34,231 nucleotides of DNA from Pseudomonadota bacterium (GTDB lineage: Bacteria; Pseudomonadota; Alphaproteobacteria; Rhizobiales; Beijerinckiaceae): positions 1 to 34,231 of the forward strand of contig JAFAEL010000093.1 of the NCBI GenBank assembly GCA_023423995.1, in the 5' to 3' direction. A program made the position numbers and the translations under genes. Of this stretch, positions 7,917 to 16,433 are shown piece by piece (position 1 is the first letter of the stretch; each line of letters begins with the position of its first letter). The notes beneath the pieces were generated by a model, which was given only the letters and a program-made list of their open reading frames with translations, did no database searches and was not told where the DNA came from.

Positions 7917-8470
7917 CCGCCGAGCGGGGAGGGGTTCGTGGCCGCCGACTTCGCGCGGTCGATCCCCTCGCTGATGAGGCGCTTCGCCTCGTCGGCATCG
8001 CCCCACCGGATGATCTTGACCCACTTGCCCGGCTCCAGGTCCTTGTAGTGGGCGAAGAAGTGCTCGATCTGCTCGATCGTGATCGCCGGCAGGTCCTTGT
8101 AGGTAGCCACCGTCTCGTAGCGGCGCGTCAGCTTCGTCGTGGGGACGGCCACGATCTTCTCGTCCTGGCCCCCGTCGTCCTCCATCAGGAGCACGCCCAC
8201 CGGCCGCACGCTGATGACGGCGCCGGGCACGATCGCCCGCGTGTTGGCCACCAGCACGTCGCAGGGGTCGCCGTCACCCGAGAGGGTGTGCGGAATGAAG
8301 CCGTAATTCCCGGGGTAGCGCATCGAGGTGTAGAGGAAGCGGTCCACGACGAGCGTGCCGGCCTCCTTGTCCATCTCGTACTTGATCGGCTCCCCGCCGA
8401 TCGGCACCTCGATGACGACGTTCACGTCCTCCGGAGGATTCTTGCCGATCGGAATTGCCTCGAGACGCAT
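7904..8470 (-). CDS. ppa: Inorganic pyrophosphatase (family I)
   Basis: This cytoplasmic enzyme hydrolyses pyrophosphate to two phosphates with Mg2+, pulling biosynthetic reactions forward. The 188-residue protein has the family I hallmarks: the phosphate- and metal-binding signature [11 protein letters not shown] near residues 62-72, an upstream [13 protein letters not shown], and a C-terminal [12 protein letters not shown]. Length matches soluble bacterial enzymes. The start at ATG 8470 ([20 protein letters not shown]) is supported by AGAAGG about 6 bases upstream; the longer open frame to 8584 has a low-complexity, non-family N-terminus. The GNAT gene lies 95 bases upstream on the same strand and could share a transcript. 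The 3' end overlaps the convergent coiled-coil gene. Confidence 0.97.
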   Translation of the reverse strand: MRLEAIPIGKNPPEDVNVVIEVPIGGEPIKYEMDKEAGTLVVDRFLYTSMRYPGNYGFIPHTLSGDGDPCDVLVANTRAIVPGAVISVRPVGVLLMEDDGGQDEKIVAVPTTKLTRRYETVATYKDLPAITIEQIEHFFAHYKDLEPGKWVKIIRWGDADEAKRLISEGIDRAKSAATNPSPLGGPQT

Positions 8471-8565
8471 CAAACCTTCTCCGAAGCCCGCTCGAACGGG
8501 CCCGAGGCGTCTAGCGGCACGGGGCCGATGGGACAAGGACCGGGCGCTGCCGCGGCCCGTCGAGG

Positions 8566-9087
8566 CTACTTGAAAAGGAAACAACTCTTCGTCAGCGCCG
8601 AGCCGGAGAAGCGCTCCGTGGTCTCGGCGACGACCCGGCCGCCCATGCTGCGGTAGAAGGCGCAGCCGCGCTCGTTATCGGCCAGGCACCAGACCGCGAC
8701 CCGCTTGGCGCCGCGATCCTCGAGGTCGTTGCATACCGCCTTGAACATACGCTTGCCGAAGCCGAGGCCCTGGTATTCGGGGGCGAGGTACAGCTCGTCG
8801 ACCTCGCCATCGGCCGGCAGGCCACGGTCGCGGCAGCGGCCATAGGACGCGTAGCCGACGACCTTCTCGCCCACGTCGAGCACCACGAGCGGTCGGCCCC
8901 GGCTGATGGTGGACAGCCACCAGCGCGGGCCGCGCCGGCCGATCATCCGCTCCAGGGCCAGCGCGGGAAGGATGCCCTGGTAAGCCTCGCGCCAGGTGGA
9001 ATCGAACACGCTGGAGAGGGCGGCAGCGTCCTCGGAGCGCGCCCGGCGGATGCTGATCGTAAGCTCTGACATGGGCCTTTCCGACAT
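8566..9087 (-). CDS. GNAT-family N-acetyltransferase
   Basis: This protein of about 173 residues moves an acetyl group from acetyl-CoA to an unknown amine. The GNAT fold is visible: strand [14 protein letters not shown] near the start, a long helix ended by [11 protein letters not shown], the central strand [11 protein letters not shown], and the acetyl-CoA pyrophosphate-binding motif A as [12 protein letters not shown] (Q/R-x-x-G-x-G/A type). [15 protein letters not shown] is the usual motif B. I used ATG 9087 because GGAG lies 6 bases upstream. ATG 9072 is almost as good and a longer frame reaches 9147. The substrate cannot be named. The gene is divergent from the phosphatase gene and precedes ppa on the same strand. 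Confidence 0.85.
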   Translation of the reverse strand: MSERPMSELTISIRRARSEDAAALSSVFDSTWREAYQGILPALALERMIGRRGPRWWLSTISRGRPLVVLDVGEKVVGYASYGRCRDRGLPADGEVDELYLAPEYQGLGFGKRMFKAVCNDLEDRGAKRVAVWCLADNERGCAFYRSMGGRVVAETTERFSGSALTKSCFLFK

Positions 9088-9272
9088 CCTCCGCTCCGGG
9101 GCGACGAATTCAGGGACCGCCTCATCGTCGAGCAAGTCCGGGGCCACGTCGAGGGCGACTCGCTCGCTGAGCCGCCTGTGTGACCGAGCCGCAACTCCGC
9201 CCGAAACCGCCCGCCAAGATTGTCGGGCCGGGTCGTGGCTGCTATCGGGCCGGTTCCGCCGGCCGGCAGGTG

Positions 9273-10025
9273 ATGCCGCTCCGCCTTCACTGTCCCGTCA
9301 TCGTGCTTAACAGATTCCTAAAGCCGGAGCGCCGCTACGCGCGTCGCATGGCGCGCATCGCAAGATGGGACCGTCCCATCGCAGGCCCGGCGGCGCGCGC
9401 CCGCGCCTGGGCGAACATGCTGTTCTCCGACCATGGCGTGTTCCGGCTGATCTATCCGAACAGGGCGCGCGTCTCGGACGTGCTCTGGCGCTCGTCGCAG
9501 CCGAGCCCCGGCCAGATCGCCTGGTTCGCGGCCCGGGGCGGGCGGACCGTCGTGAACCTGCGGGCGGGGCGGGAATACGGGTCATGGCCGCTGCAGCGGG
9601 AGGCTTGCGAGCGGCACGGGCTGAAGCTCGTCGAGTTCGTCCTGCGGTCGCGCGAGGCGCCGAGCCGCGAGACGCTGCTCGGTGCGAGGGCCTTCTTCGA
9701 GGAGCTCGAATATCCGGTCCTGGTGCATTGCAAGTCGGGAGCGGACAGGGCCGGCCTGTTCGCCGCCTTGTTCCTGCTCGTGACGCAGGGTGCCACCGTC
9801 GCCGAGGCGAGGCGGCAGCTGTCGATGCGCTTCGGGCATTTCCGCTTCGCCAAGACGGGCATCCTCGATGCCTTCCTGGATGCATACGAGCGCGAGGGCG
9901 AGCGGAAGGGCGTCGCTTTCCTCGACTGGGTCGAGCGGAGCTACGACCCGGCGGCCGTGACCGAGCAGTTTAGGCCCGGCTTCTGGTCGACGCTGGTGGC
10001 GGACAGGATCATCCGCCGGGAGTAG
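9273..10025 (+). CDS. Protein-tyrosine/dual-specificity-type phosphatase
   Basis: This 250-residue Cys-based phosphatase carries the P-loop VHCKSGADRAG, with nucleophile Cys153 and phosphate-binding Arg159 of the C-x5-R motif. Before it, a strand VVNLRAG and the acidic region EFVLRSREAPSRE could supply the general acid. The basic N-terminal region (RFLKPERRYARRMARIARW) may bind membrane or anionic partners. Similar proteins in related bacteria are annotated as tyrosine phosphatases, but the substrate (protein, inositol phosphate or lipid) is not shown here. The start is uncertain: GTG 9180, ATG 9273 (used, with GGCAGG nearby) or ATG 9348. The 3' end overlaps the convergent ABC exporter gene by 17 bases. 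Confidence 0.82.
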   Translation: MPLRLHCPVIVLNRFLKPERRYARRMARIARWDRPIAGPAARARAWANMLFSDHGVFRLIYPNRARVSDVLWRSSQPSPGQIAWFAARGGRTVVNLRAGREYGSWPLQREACERHGLKLVEFVLRSREAPSRETLLGARAFFEELEYPVLVHCKSGADRAGLFAALFLLVTQGATVAEARRQLSMRFGHFRFAKTGILDAFLDAYEREGERKGVAFLDWVERSYDPAAVTEQFRPGFWSTLVADRIIRRE

Positions 10026-11874
10026 GGAGCGGCTCGCCCGCGAGCTGCAGGCGCTGGAGGCGGGCATAGATGCCGGTCCCGGCCCGCAGCGCGCTATGGG
10101 TTCCGGTCTCGACGACGCGGCCCGCATCCATGACCACGATGAGGTCGGCCTCGCGGATGGTCGAGAGCCGGTGCGCGATGACGAGCGTGGTCCGGCCCTC
10201 CATGAGATGCTGCAGCGCGGCCTGGACCTGCATCTCGGCTTCCGCATCGAGCGCGCTGGTCGGCTCGTCCAGCAGAAGGATGGGGGCGTTCCGCAGGAAC
10301 GCGCGAGCCAGCGAGATCCGCTGGCGCTCGCCGCCCGACAGCCCCGCGCCGCCCGGCCCGACCCGCGTGTCGTAGCCCTCCGGCAGGGCCATGATGAAAT
10401 CATGTGCCGCCGCGGCCTTGGCGGCCGCGATGATCTCGTCCCCGGTCGCGTCGCGCCGGCCGAAGCCGATATTCGCCCGCAGCGTGTCGTCGAACAGGAC
10501 GATGTCCTGGCTGACCACGGCGACGGATCGGCGGAGGCTCTCCAGCGTGACCTCGCGGATATCCTGCCCGTCGATGAGGACGCGCCCCGCGGTCGGGTCG
10601 TAGAGGCGCGGCACGAGGGACAGCAGCGTCGATTTTCCCGAGCCCGAGCGGCCGACCAGCGCGGTCGTCTGTCCGGCCGGAACGACAAGGTCGATCCCTT
10701 CGACGGCCGCCTGGCCTTCCCGATAGGCGAAGCTCACGCCCTCGAAACGGATCTCGCCGGTCCCGACCGCCAGCGGCCGCGCGCCGGGGCGGTCATGGAT
10801 GGTGGGCTTCTCGTCCAGGACGGAGAAGTAGCGTCTCAGGGCAGCCGCCGCCTCCTGCAGAATCGCGTTCAGGTTGCCGAGGGCACGCACGGGCTGGGCC
10901 GCCATGATCAGGGCGGTGACGAAGCCGGCGAAGTCGCCCACCGTCGACTGGCCGTCCAGGATGCGCCAGCCGATGAAGGAGAGAACGAGCGCGACCGCGA
11001 TGCCGCCACCCGCCTCGAGGAGGGGGTCGAGGCGAGCCCGGGCATTGGCCGATTTCATCTTGAGGCGGCGGATCTCCTCGAAGGTGTCGCGCGTGCGTCC
11101 CTTGAGATAGCTCTCCAGGCCGAAGGTCTTGGCGATCCGGGCGCCGGCCAGGCTCTCCGAGACGAGGCCCGCCATCCGTCCGACCTGCTCCTGGTTCTGC
11201 GTGGCGTTGCGGCGCAGCTTCTTGCCGATCCGCGCGACCGGGCGGGCGAAGAAGGGCGTGGCGACCGCCGCCACGAGCGTCAGAACCGGGTCGATCGCGA
11301 ACATCGCGATGACGAGCGCCGTGATCGTCGCGGTCTCCCGCAGGAACACGGTCGAAAGCCGCGTCAGCGCCTCGCGGATGAAGGCGAAATCGGTCGTGAA
11401 GCGCTGGGTGAGCGAGGCGGCGCTCTCGCGCCCGAGCTGGGCGAGGTCGGCATCGATGAGATGCGCATAGAGCGCACTCTGCATGTCCGCCTCGGTGCGC
11501 GTGACCACCCGGTTCGTCAGGACCGTCATGGCGTAGAGCGCGAAGCCCTTGATCGAGGTGACGAACACCACGAAGACCGGCGCCAGCAGGATCGCCTGCT
11601 CCCGGTCGAGCACGAACCGCGTCACGATCAGGTTGATCTTGATGGGCGCGCCGGTGCCGGAGCGGTTGGTGAAGGCCTCGAAGGCGGCCTTGATCAGCAC
11701 CGGGTAGAGCCCGGTCGATGCGGCGACGAGGACGATCAGAAGGAGCACGAGCGCGAGGGAGCCCCGGTGCGCGCTGAGCCAGTCGCGCCAGAGCCTCGCC
11801 ACGAGGGCAGCCGTGTTTCCCTCGAGCAGGCCCGCTTTCGCGGGGCCTGGCGTTCGACCTAGTTTGAGTTTCAC
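10009..11874 (-). CDS. ABC exporter, MsbA/multidrug type, fused TM-ATPase
   Basis: This is a half-transporter with a membrane domain and an ATPase in one chain (621 residues), expected to dimerise in the inner membrane and export lipids or drugs. Membrane helices are seen at about 40-60, 97-120, 180-210 and 290-330. The ATPase holds Walker A GRSGSGKST (408-416), signature LSGGERQ (512-518), Walker B ILLLDEPTSALD (from 532) and the switch His in VIAHRLS. The start is GTG 11874; a weak ribosome site and a GGGATA-C-TATCCC palindrome lie just upstream. The MsbA-like call rests on architecture; the cargo is unknown. It ends inside the 3' end of the convergent phosphatase gene. Confidence 0.93.
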   Translation of the reverse strand: MKLKLGRTPGPAKAGLLEGNTAALVARLWRDWLSAHRGSLALVLLLIVLVAASTGLYPVLIKAAFEAFTNRSGTGAPIKINLIVTRFVLDREQAILLAPVFVVFVTSIKGFALYAMTVLTNRVVTRTEADMQSALYAHLIDADLAQLGRESAASLTQRFTTDFAFIREALTRLSTVFLRETATITALVIAMFAIDPVLTLVAAVATPFFARPVARIGKKLRRNATQNQEQVGRMAGLVSESLAGARIAKTFGLESYLKGRTRDTFEEIRRLKMKSANARARLDPLLEAGGGIAVALVLSFIGWRILDGQSTVGDFAGFVTALIMAAQPVRALGNLNAILQEAAAALRRYFSVLDEKPTIHDRPGARPLAVGTGEIRFEGVSFAYREGQAAVEGIDLVVPAGQTTALVGRSGSGKSTLLSLVPRLYDPTAGRVLIDGQDIREVTLESLRRSVAVVSQDIVLFDDTLRANIGFGRRDATGDEIIAAAKAAAAHDFIMALPEGYDTRVGPGGAGLSGGERQRISLARAFLRNAPILLLDEPTSALDAEAEMQVQAALQHLMEGRTTLVIAHRLSTIREADLIVVMDAGRVVETGTHSALRAGTGIYARLQRLQLAGEPLPTPGG

Positions 11875-11880
11875 CGACCG

Positions 11881-11893
11881 GGGATACTATCCC
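11881..11893. promoter_or_regulatory. Small palindrome GGGATA-C-TATCCC before ABC exporter
   Basis: A perfect 6-bp dyad with a 1-base centre ends 7 bases before the GTG start of the ABC exporter gene, where a ribosome site would be. It could be a repressor half-site pair. A second small hairpin (GCGATG-TTG-CATCGC, 11931-11945) sits in the same 96-base divergent gap. Confidence 0.3.
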
Positions 11894-11970
11894 GGGGATC
11901 GACGCGCAATTTTCGCAGTCGCGGCACTCGGCGATGTTGCATCGCAGTACGAAAGGGTTATCCGCCTCCC

Positions 11971-12558
11971 ATGAAAATTGCGCTCGTTGGAACGCGCTGG
12001 TTTGGCGCCGAGGTGTTTCGTCTGCTCCAGGAAGCTGGGCACGACGTGGTCGTGACCGCCACGAATGGCGAGGATACGCTGGCCAAGGCGGCGCGGGCCG
12101 CAGGCGTTCCGCTCGTCACGCGCGAGGAGCCGCGGCGCGTCACCGGCGAGGACATCCCGGCCGATGCCGTGGACGCGATCGTCGCCGCGCACACGCACGC
12201 CTTCGTGACGGCGGATGCCCGCAAGAAGGCCCGCATCGCCTCGATCGGCTACCATCCGTCGCTTCTGCCCCGGCACCGGGGGATGGCCGCCGTCGAGTGG
12301 ACCATCAAGGAGAAGGATCCGATCGCCGGAGGCAGCGTCTATCACCTGTCGGGCGGCATGGATGCCGGCGCCCTCGCGGCCCAGGATTGGTGCTTCGTGT
12401 ACCCGGAGGACGACGCGCGGAGCCTGTGGCAGCGCGCGCTCGCGCCCATGGGGCTGAAGCTCCTGCTGAAGGTCGTGCACGACATGGAGACCCGCGGCGT
12501 CGCGGATGCCTGGGAACAGGACCCCAGGGCCGTCACGCTCGCGCCTCCGCTGGCCTGA
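11971..12558 (+). CDS. Lone formyltransferase-domain protein, FDH-hydrolase-like
   Basis: This 195-residue protein contains only the formyltransferase Rossmann domain, which binds 10-formyltetrahydrofolate. The folate-site motif is YHPSLLPRHRG, with catalytic His95, and the catalytic Asp131 lies in SGGMDAGAL. In PurN and Fmt an Asn stands two residues before the His; here it is Gly93. The YHPSLLPRHRG wording matches the hydrolase domain of 10-formyl-THF dehydrogenase better than tRNA formyltransferases. The C-terminal tRNA-binding domain of Fmt is missing. It could be a 10-formyl-THF hydrolase or act on a sugar or amine. The ATG at 11971 is preceded by a weak site (CCGCCTCCC). It is divergent from the ABC exporter. 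Confidence 0.82.
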   Translation: MKIALVGTRWFGAEVFRLLQEAGHDVVVTATNGEDTLAKAARAAGVPLVTREEPRRVTGEDIPADAVDAIVAAHTHAFVTADARKKARIASIGYHPSLLPRHRGMAAVEWTIKEKDPIAGGSVYHLSGGMDAGALAAQDWCFVYPEDDARSLWQRALAPMGLKLLLKVVHDMETRGVADAWEQDPRAVTLAPPLA

Positions 12559-12646
12559 GGCGCGACCCCCGGTCCCAGCCCGGACACCAGGCGGAGCAAC
12601 CACCAGCCCTCGGCGTTGTCCTTCACACTCAGTGAGGGAGAAACAG

Positions 12647-12961
12647 ATGGCGAATGCCAGCAAGACGCATATGGGCCCCGGCACTCAGGGCAAGGGCTCA
12701 GGCACGGGGGCGATGACCGACCTGCCGGACGGCGTGCTCGAGGAGAACATGGTGCTCTCCAATCGCGACAAGAAGCTGCACAGCGAGGAGCGCGGCTTCG
12801 ACAGCAAGGCGGTCCAGACCGAGCAGTATCACGACCACGCGGGCAATCGCCTCAACCCGGGCGAGGAGAGCGGCGAAACCGGCAACGGCAGCGGGCTTGC
12901 AGGGCCGATGAGCAACGATTCGGGCGAGCTCAGCAGCCTCAAGTCGCAATCGGGACGCTGA
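12647..12961 (+). CDS. Small hydrophilic protein of unknown function
   Basis: I do not recognise a family. The 104-residue product is rich in Gly, Ser, Asn, Asp and Glu, has almost no hydrophobic stretch and no signal peptide, and looks disordered. Visible blocks are THMGPGTQGKGSGTG near the start, LPDGVLEENMVLSNRDKK in the centre, and NPGEESGETGNGSGLAG toward the end. Such composition is common in stress-related small proteins, but that is only a resemblance. The start is clear: ATG 12647 follows GAGGGAG by 6 bases. It follows the formyltransferase gene by 88 bases and ends 7 bases from the convergent recF stop. Confidence 0.75.
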   Translation: MANASKTHMGPGTQGKGSGTGAMTDLPDGVLEENMVLSNRDKKLHSEERGFDSKAVQTEQYHDHAGNRLNPGEESGETGNGSGLAGPMSNDSGELSSLKSQSGR

Positions 12962-12968
12962 ACCCCTT

Positions 12969-14114
12969 CTAGGCCGCGGGCACGACCTCCCCGGGCGACA
13001 CCTGGAAGAGGTCGGCCCGCGTGCCGAGGCCCGCGAAGAGCGCGGGGTCGGCCCCGGTCATCCAGACCTGTCCCCCGAGCGTTTCGAGCGCATCGTAGAG
13101 GGCGTCCCGCCGCCGCGGGTCGAGATGCGCGGCGACCTCGTCGAGCAGCATGAGGGGCGCGATGCCGCTCATGGCGCGCACCAGCCGCGCATGGCCGAGA
13201 ACCAGCCCGAGCAGCAGGGCCTTCTGCTCGCCGGTGGAGCAGATCTCGGCCGGCAGGTCCTTCGGGCCATGTCGCACGGCGAGATCGGTCGCCTGGGGCC
13301 CCAAAAGCGTGCGGCCGGCAGCGGCGTCCCGGGGCCGATTGTCCGAGAGCATCTGCCGGTAGCGATCTTCGGCATCCACGGCCGGAAGGCTCGCGACCAG
13401 CTCGTCCAGCTCGCCGACGAGCGTCAGTCGGGCGAATGGAAACGGCGACGCATCGTCCCGGGTCGCGAGGAGCTGTGCGTCCAGGCGTTCCGCCGTCTCC
13501 CGCCGGGCGGACGCGACCGCGACGGCGAGCTCGGCGAGTTCGCGCTCGACCGCGTCCAGCCAGGCCCGGTTGCCGTGCGGGTCTTCGAGCAGCCTGTTCC
13601 GCGACCGGAGCGCGCGTTCAAGTGCATTGACCCGTGCGCCATGCCGGGAATCGATCGCCAGGACGAGGCGGTCCAGGAAGCGCCGGCGGTCGCCCGCGGG
13701 ACCCCGGAACAGGCCATCGAGATCCGGCGTGAGCCAGACCAGCCGGATGTATTCCGAGAAGGAGGCCGCCGAAGACGCATCGGCCCCGTCGATCCGGCAG
13801 CGCCGGACGGCGCGCCCGCCCTCGCCGGGCTCGAGGCCGACCCCCAGGCGGTGCTCGCCCTCGGGGCCGTCCAGGGTCACGGAGACCGCGAAGCGGTCCG
13901 CCCCGCGGCGCGCCATCTCGCCGAGATCGGCGCGGCGGAGCCCGCGGCCCGCCGAGAAGAGGGAAAGCGCCTCGATCAGGTTGGTCTTGCCGGCGCCGTT
14001 CTCGCCGACCAGGGCCACGAGGCCCCGACCCACCCTGAGGTCGAGCGCCGCGTAGCTGCGGAAATCCTGGAGGATGAGCCGGGTGACGCGGGGTGCGGCG
14101 GCTTCGGCGATCAC
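12969..14114 (-). CDS. recF: DNA replication and repair protein RecF
   Basis: This 381-residue SMC-like ATPase loads RecA at single-strand gaps with RecO and RecR. Walker A GENGAGKTN is at 37-45, the ABC-type signature STGEQKALLLGLVL and Walker B PLMLLDEVAAHLDP lie near 295-330. The N-terminal LILQDFRSY is the usual start of the RecF fold. It begins at GTG 14114, which overlaps the dnaN stop in a GTGA junction (14111-14114), so translation is coupled to dnaN. gyrB, the frequent next gene in the dnaA-dnaN-recF-gyrB order, is absent: a convergent gene follows 7 bases away. Confidence 0.97.
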   Translation of the reverse strand: MIAEAAAPRVTRLILQDFRSYAALDLRVGRGLVALVGENGAGKTNLIEALSLFSAGRGLRRADLGEMARRGADRFAVSVTLDGPEGEHRLGVGLEPGEGGRAVRRCRIDGADASSAASFSEYIRLVWLTPDLDGLFRGPAGDRRRFLDRLVLAIDSRHGARVNALERALRSRNRLLEDPHGNRAWLDAVERELAELAVAVASARRETAERLDAQLLATRDDASPFPFARLTLVGELDELVASLPAVDAEDRYRQMLSDNRPRDAAAGRTLLGPQATDLAVRHGPKDLPAEICSTGEQKALLLGLVLGHARLVRAMSGIAPLMLLDEVAAHLDPRRRDALYDALETLGGQVWMTGADPALFAGLGTRADLFQVSPGEVVPAA

Positions 14115-15244
14115 ACCCGCATCGGCATCAGGACATAGAGGGTCGGCGCACCCTCACGATCCTGGATCACGGTCGGGGAGCCCGGATCGGCCAGCTTGAA
14201 CAGGGCCGTGTCGCCGTCGAGCTGCTGGGTGATGTCCAGCAGGTACCGGGCGTTGAAGCCGACATCCAGCGGCGAGGAATCGTAATCGACGTCGAGCTCC
14301 TCGACGGCATTGCCGGAATCCGGGTTGTTGACGGACAGCGTCATCCGCCCCTCCGTCAGGGCGAGCTTCACGGCGCGGCCGCGCTCGGACGAGATCGTCG
14401 ACACGCGGTCCACGGCGCGGGCGAAGTCGCCGCGCTCGACCGTCAGGAGCTTGTCGTTCCCGGTCGGGATGACGCGCTGGTAGTCGGGGAACGTCCCGTC
14501 GATGAGCTTCGAGGTCAGGACCACACCGCCGGCCGCCTCGCTGCCGAAGCTGAGGCGGATCTTCGCCTGCGAAAGCTCGACCTTCACGTCCTCGGCGGTG
14601 TCGTCGATCAGCTTCTGGATCTCGGCGACTGCCTTCCGGGGCACGATCACGCCCGGCATGCCGGCCGCGCCGGCCGGGGCCGGGAGCTCGATGCGGGCGA
14701 GCCGGTGTCCGTCGGTGGCGACGGCGCGCAGCATCGTCGCGCCATCCACCTCCACCGTGTGCAGGTAGATGCCGTTCAGGTAGTAGCGCGTCTCCTCCGT
14801 GGAGATCGCGAATTGCGTCTTCTCGATCAGGCGCTTCAGGTCGGCCGCGCCCAGGGCGAAGGAGGTCGACATCTCGCCCGCCGCGAGATCCGGGAAGTCC
14901 CCCTCGGAGAGCGCCTGGAGCATGAAGCGGGAGCGGCCCGAGCGAAGCTGCATCTGGCCGGTGTCGCCTGTCGTCTCGAGCGAGACCTGGGCGCCGTCAG
15001 GGAGCTTGCGGACGATGTCGTAGATGACGTGGGCCGGAACCGTGGTCGCGCCGGCCTGGCTGACATCCGCGCTCACTTCCTCCGTCACCTCCATGTCGAG
15101 GTCGGTCGCCTTGAGACGCAGGCCACCATCCACAGCCCGGAGCAGGACGTTGGAGAGGATCGGAATCGTGTTGCGGCGCTCCACCACCCGGTGGACGTGG
15201 CCGAGCGCCTTCAGGAGCGCCGCGCGCTCGACTGTAACCTTCAT
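14111..15244 (-). CDS. dnaN: DNA polymerase III beta sliding clamp
   Basis: The 377-residue product is the ring-forming clamp that tethers DNA polymerase III to DNA. Three repeated clamp domains of about 120 residues can be followed: the first from MKVTVERAALLKALGHV, the second around AGEMSTSFALGAADLKRLI, the third from YQRVIPTGNDKLLTV. The C-terminal MPMRV is the typical clamp ending (MPMRL/V). It starts with ATG 15244 without a strong ribosome site. recF overlaps its stop. The gene is not next to dnaA, which is about 13 kb away on the other strand. Confidence 0.98.
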   Translation of the reverse strand: MKVTVERAALLKALGHVHRVVERRNTIPILSNVLLRAVDGGLRLKATDLDMEVTEEVSADVSQAGATTVPAHVIYDIVRKLPDGAQVSLETTGDTGQMQLRSGRSRFMLQALSEGDFPDLAAGEMSTSFALGAADLKRLIEKTQFAISTEETRYYLNGIYLHTVEVDGATMLRAVATDGHRLARIELPAPAGAAGMPGVIVPRKAVAEIQKLIDDTAEDVKVELSQAKIRLSFGSEAAGGVVLTSKLIDGTFPDYQRVIPTGNDKLLTVERGDFARAVDRVSTISSERGRAVKLALTEGRMTLSVNNPDSGNAVEELDVDYDSSPLDVGFNARYLLDITQQLDGDTALFKLADPGSPTVIQDREGAPTLYVLMPMRV

Positions 15245-15327
15245 GGCTGATGCCCGTGACTGAACTGGTCCTCGTCCGGTGCGCCTAGAAAGGGCTCGCG
15301 GCGAGGCGGGGCAGGCACATTGGCGAA

Positions 15328-15353
15328 GCCCGCCCCCGAAGGCAAGGGCGGGC
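15328..15353. terminator. Stem-loop after asd, candidate terminator
   Basis: Arms GCCCGCCC and GGGCGGGC (8 bp, perfect) enclose a 10-base loop, in the 154-base gap between asd (minus, ends 15399) and dnaN (minus, starts 15244). Its position after asd fits a terminator, but in the minus direction no T run follows, so it may need Rho or not be one. Confidence 0.45.
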
Positions 15354-15398
15354 CCGGGCTACTTTACAGGCAGGCGGAGCCGGTGGCTGCCGCAGGCC

Positions 15399-16433
15399 TC
15401 AGGCGGCGCGGCGGCTGTCGCCCACGAGGCCGCGGTTGATCAGCGCCTCCGCGATCTGAACCGCGTTCAGGGCAGCGCCCTTCCGGAGGTTGTCCGACAC
15501 GCACCAGAACGCGATGCCGTTATCGACCGTCGGATCGTCGCGCAGGCGCGAGATGAAGACCGCGTCCTCGCCCGCGCTCTCGTGCGGCGTCATGTATCCG
15601 CCGGGCTCGCGCTTGTCGTCGATGAGGATGCCGGGCGAGGCCCGCAGGATCTCGCGCGCTTCCTCGGCCGACAGCGGCTTCTCGAACTCGACATTCACGG
15701 ATTCGGAATGGCCGACGAAGACCGGCACGCGCACGCAGGTGGCGACGAGCTTGATCTTCGGGTCGAGGATCTTCTTGGTCTCGACCACCATCTTCCACTC
15801 TTCCTTGGTGAACCCGTCCTCCATGAAGACGTCGATCTGCGGGATGAGGTTGAAGGCGATCCGCTTGGGGAACTTCTTCTTCTCCATCTGGCCGAGCGAA
15901 TAGACGGTCTTGGTCTGGTTGAAGAGCTCGTCCATGCCCTCCTTCCCGGCGCCCGAGACGGACTGGTAGGTCGAGACGACCACCCGCGTGATGGTGGCCG
16001 CGTCGTGGAGCGGCTTCAGGGCCACGACGAGCTGCGCGGTGGAGCAGTTCGGGTTGGCGATGATGTTCTTCTTGGTGAAGCCGCGGACGGCCTCCGCATT
16101 CACCTCCGGCACGACCAGCGGCACGTCCGGGTCGGTCCGCCAGGCGGAGGAGTTGTCGATGACGATGGCGCCCTCTGCGCCGATCTTCGGCGACCAGGTC
16201 TTGGAGACCTCTCCCCCGGCGGACATCAGGCAGATATCCGTGTCGGAGAAGTCGTAATCCTCCAGGGCCTTGCACTTGAGGGTCCGGTCGCCGAACGAGA
16301 CCTCCTGACCGACGGAGCGGCGGGAAGCGATCGCGACGACCTCGTCGGCCGGAAAGGCGCGCTCGTCGAGAATGTTCAGCATCTCGCGACCGACATTGCC
16401 CGTCGCGCCGACCACGGCGACCTTGAAGCCCAT
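15399..16433 (-). CDS. asd: Aspartate-semialdehyde dehydrogenase
   Basis: This enzyme reduces aspartyl phosphate to aspartate semialdehyde with NADPH, the branch point to lysine/diaminopimelate, threonine and methionine. The 344-residue protein opens with the nucleotide loop VGATGNVGREML (8-19). The catalytic Cys130 lies in ANPNCSTAQ, and the glycine-rich SGAGKEGMDEL and the substrate-site region FVGHSESVNVEFEKP are as expected. It starts with ATG 16433, supported by AGGAGA 5-10 bases upstream. It is preceded by a long gap (16434-16864) with several small hairpins, and probably forms a single-gene transcript. Confidence 0.98.
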   Translation of the reverse strand: MGFKVAVVGATGNVGREMLNILDERAFPADEVVAIASRRSVGQEVSFGDRTLKCKALEDYDFSDTDICLMSAGGEVSKTWSPKIGAEGAIVIDNSSAWRTDPDVPLVVPEVNAEAVRGFTKKNIIANPNCSTAQLVVALKPLHDAATITRVVVSTYQSVSGAGKEGMDELFNQTKTVYSLGQMEKKKFPKRIAFNLIPQIDVFMEDGFTKEEWKMVVETKKILDPKIKLVATCVRVPVFVGHSESVNVEFEKPLSAEEAREILRASPGILIDDKREPGGYMTPHESAGEDAVFISRLRDDPTVDNGIAFWCVSDNLRKGAALNAVQIAEALINRGLVGDSRRAA

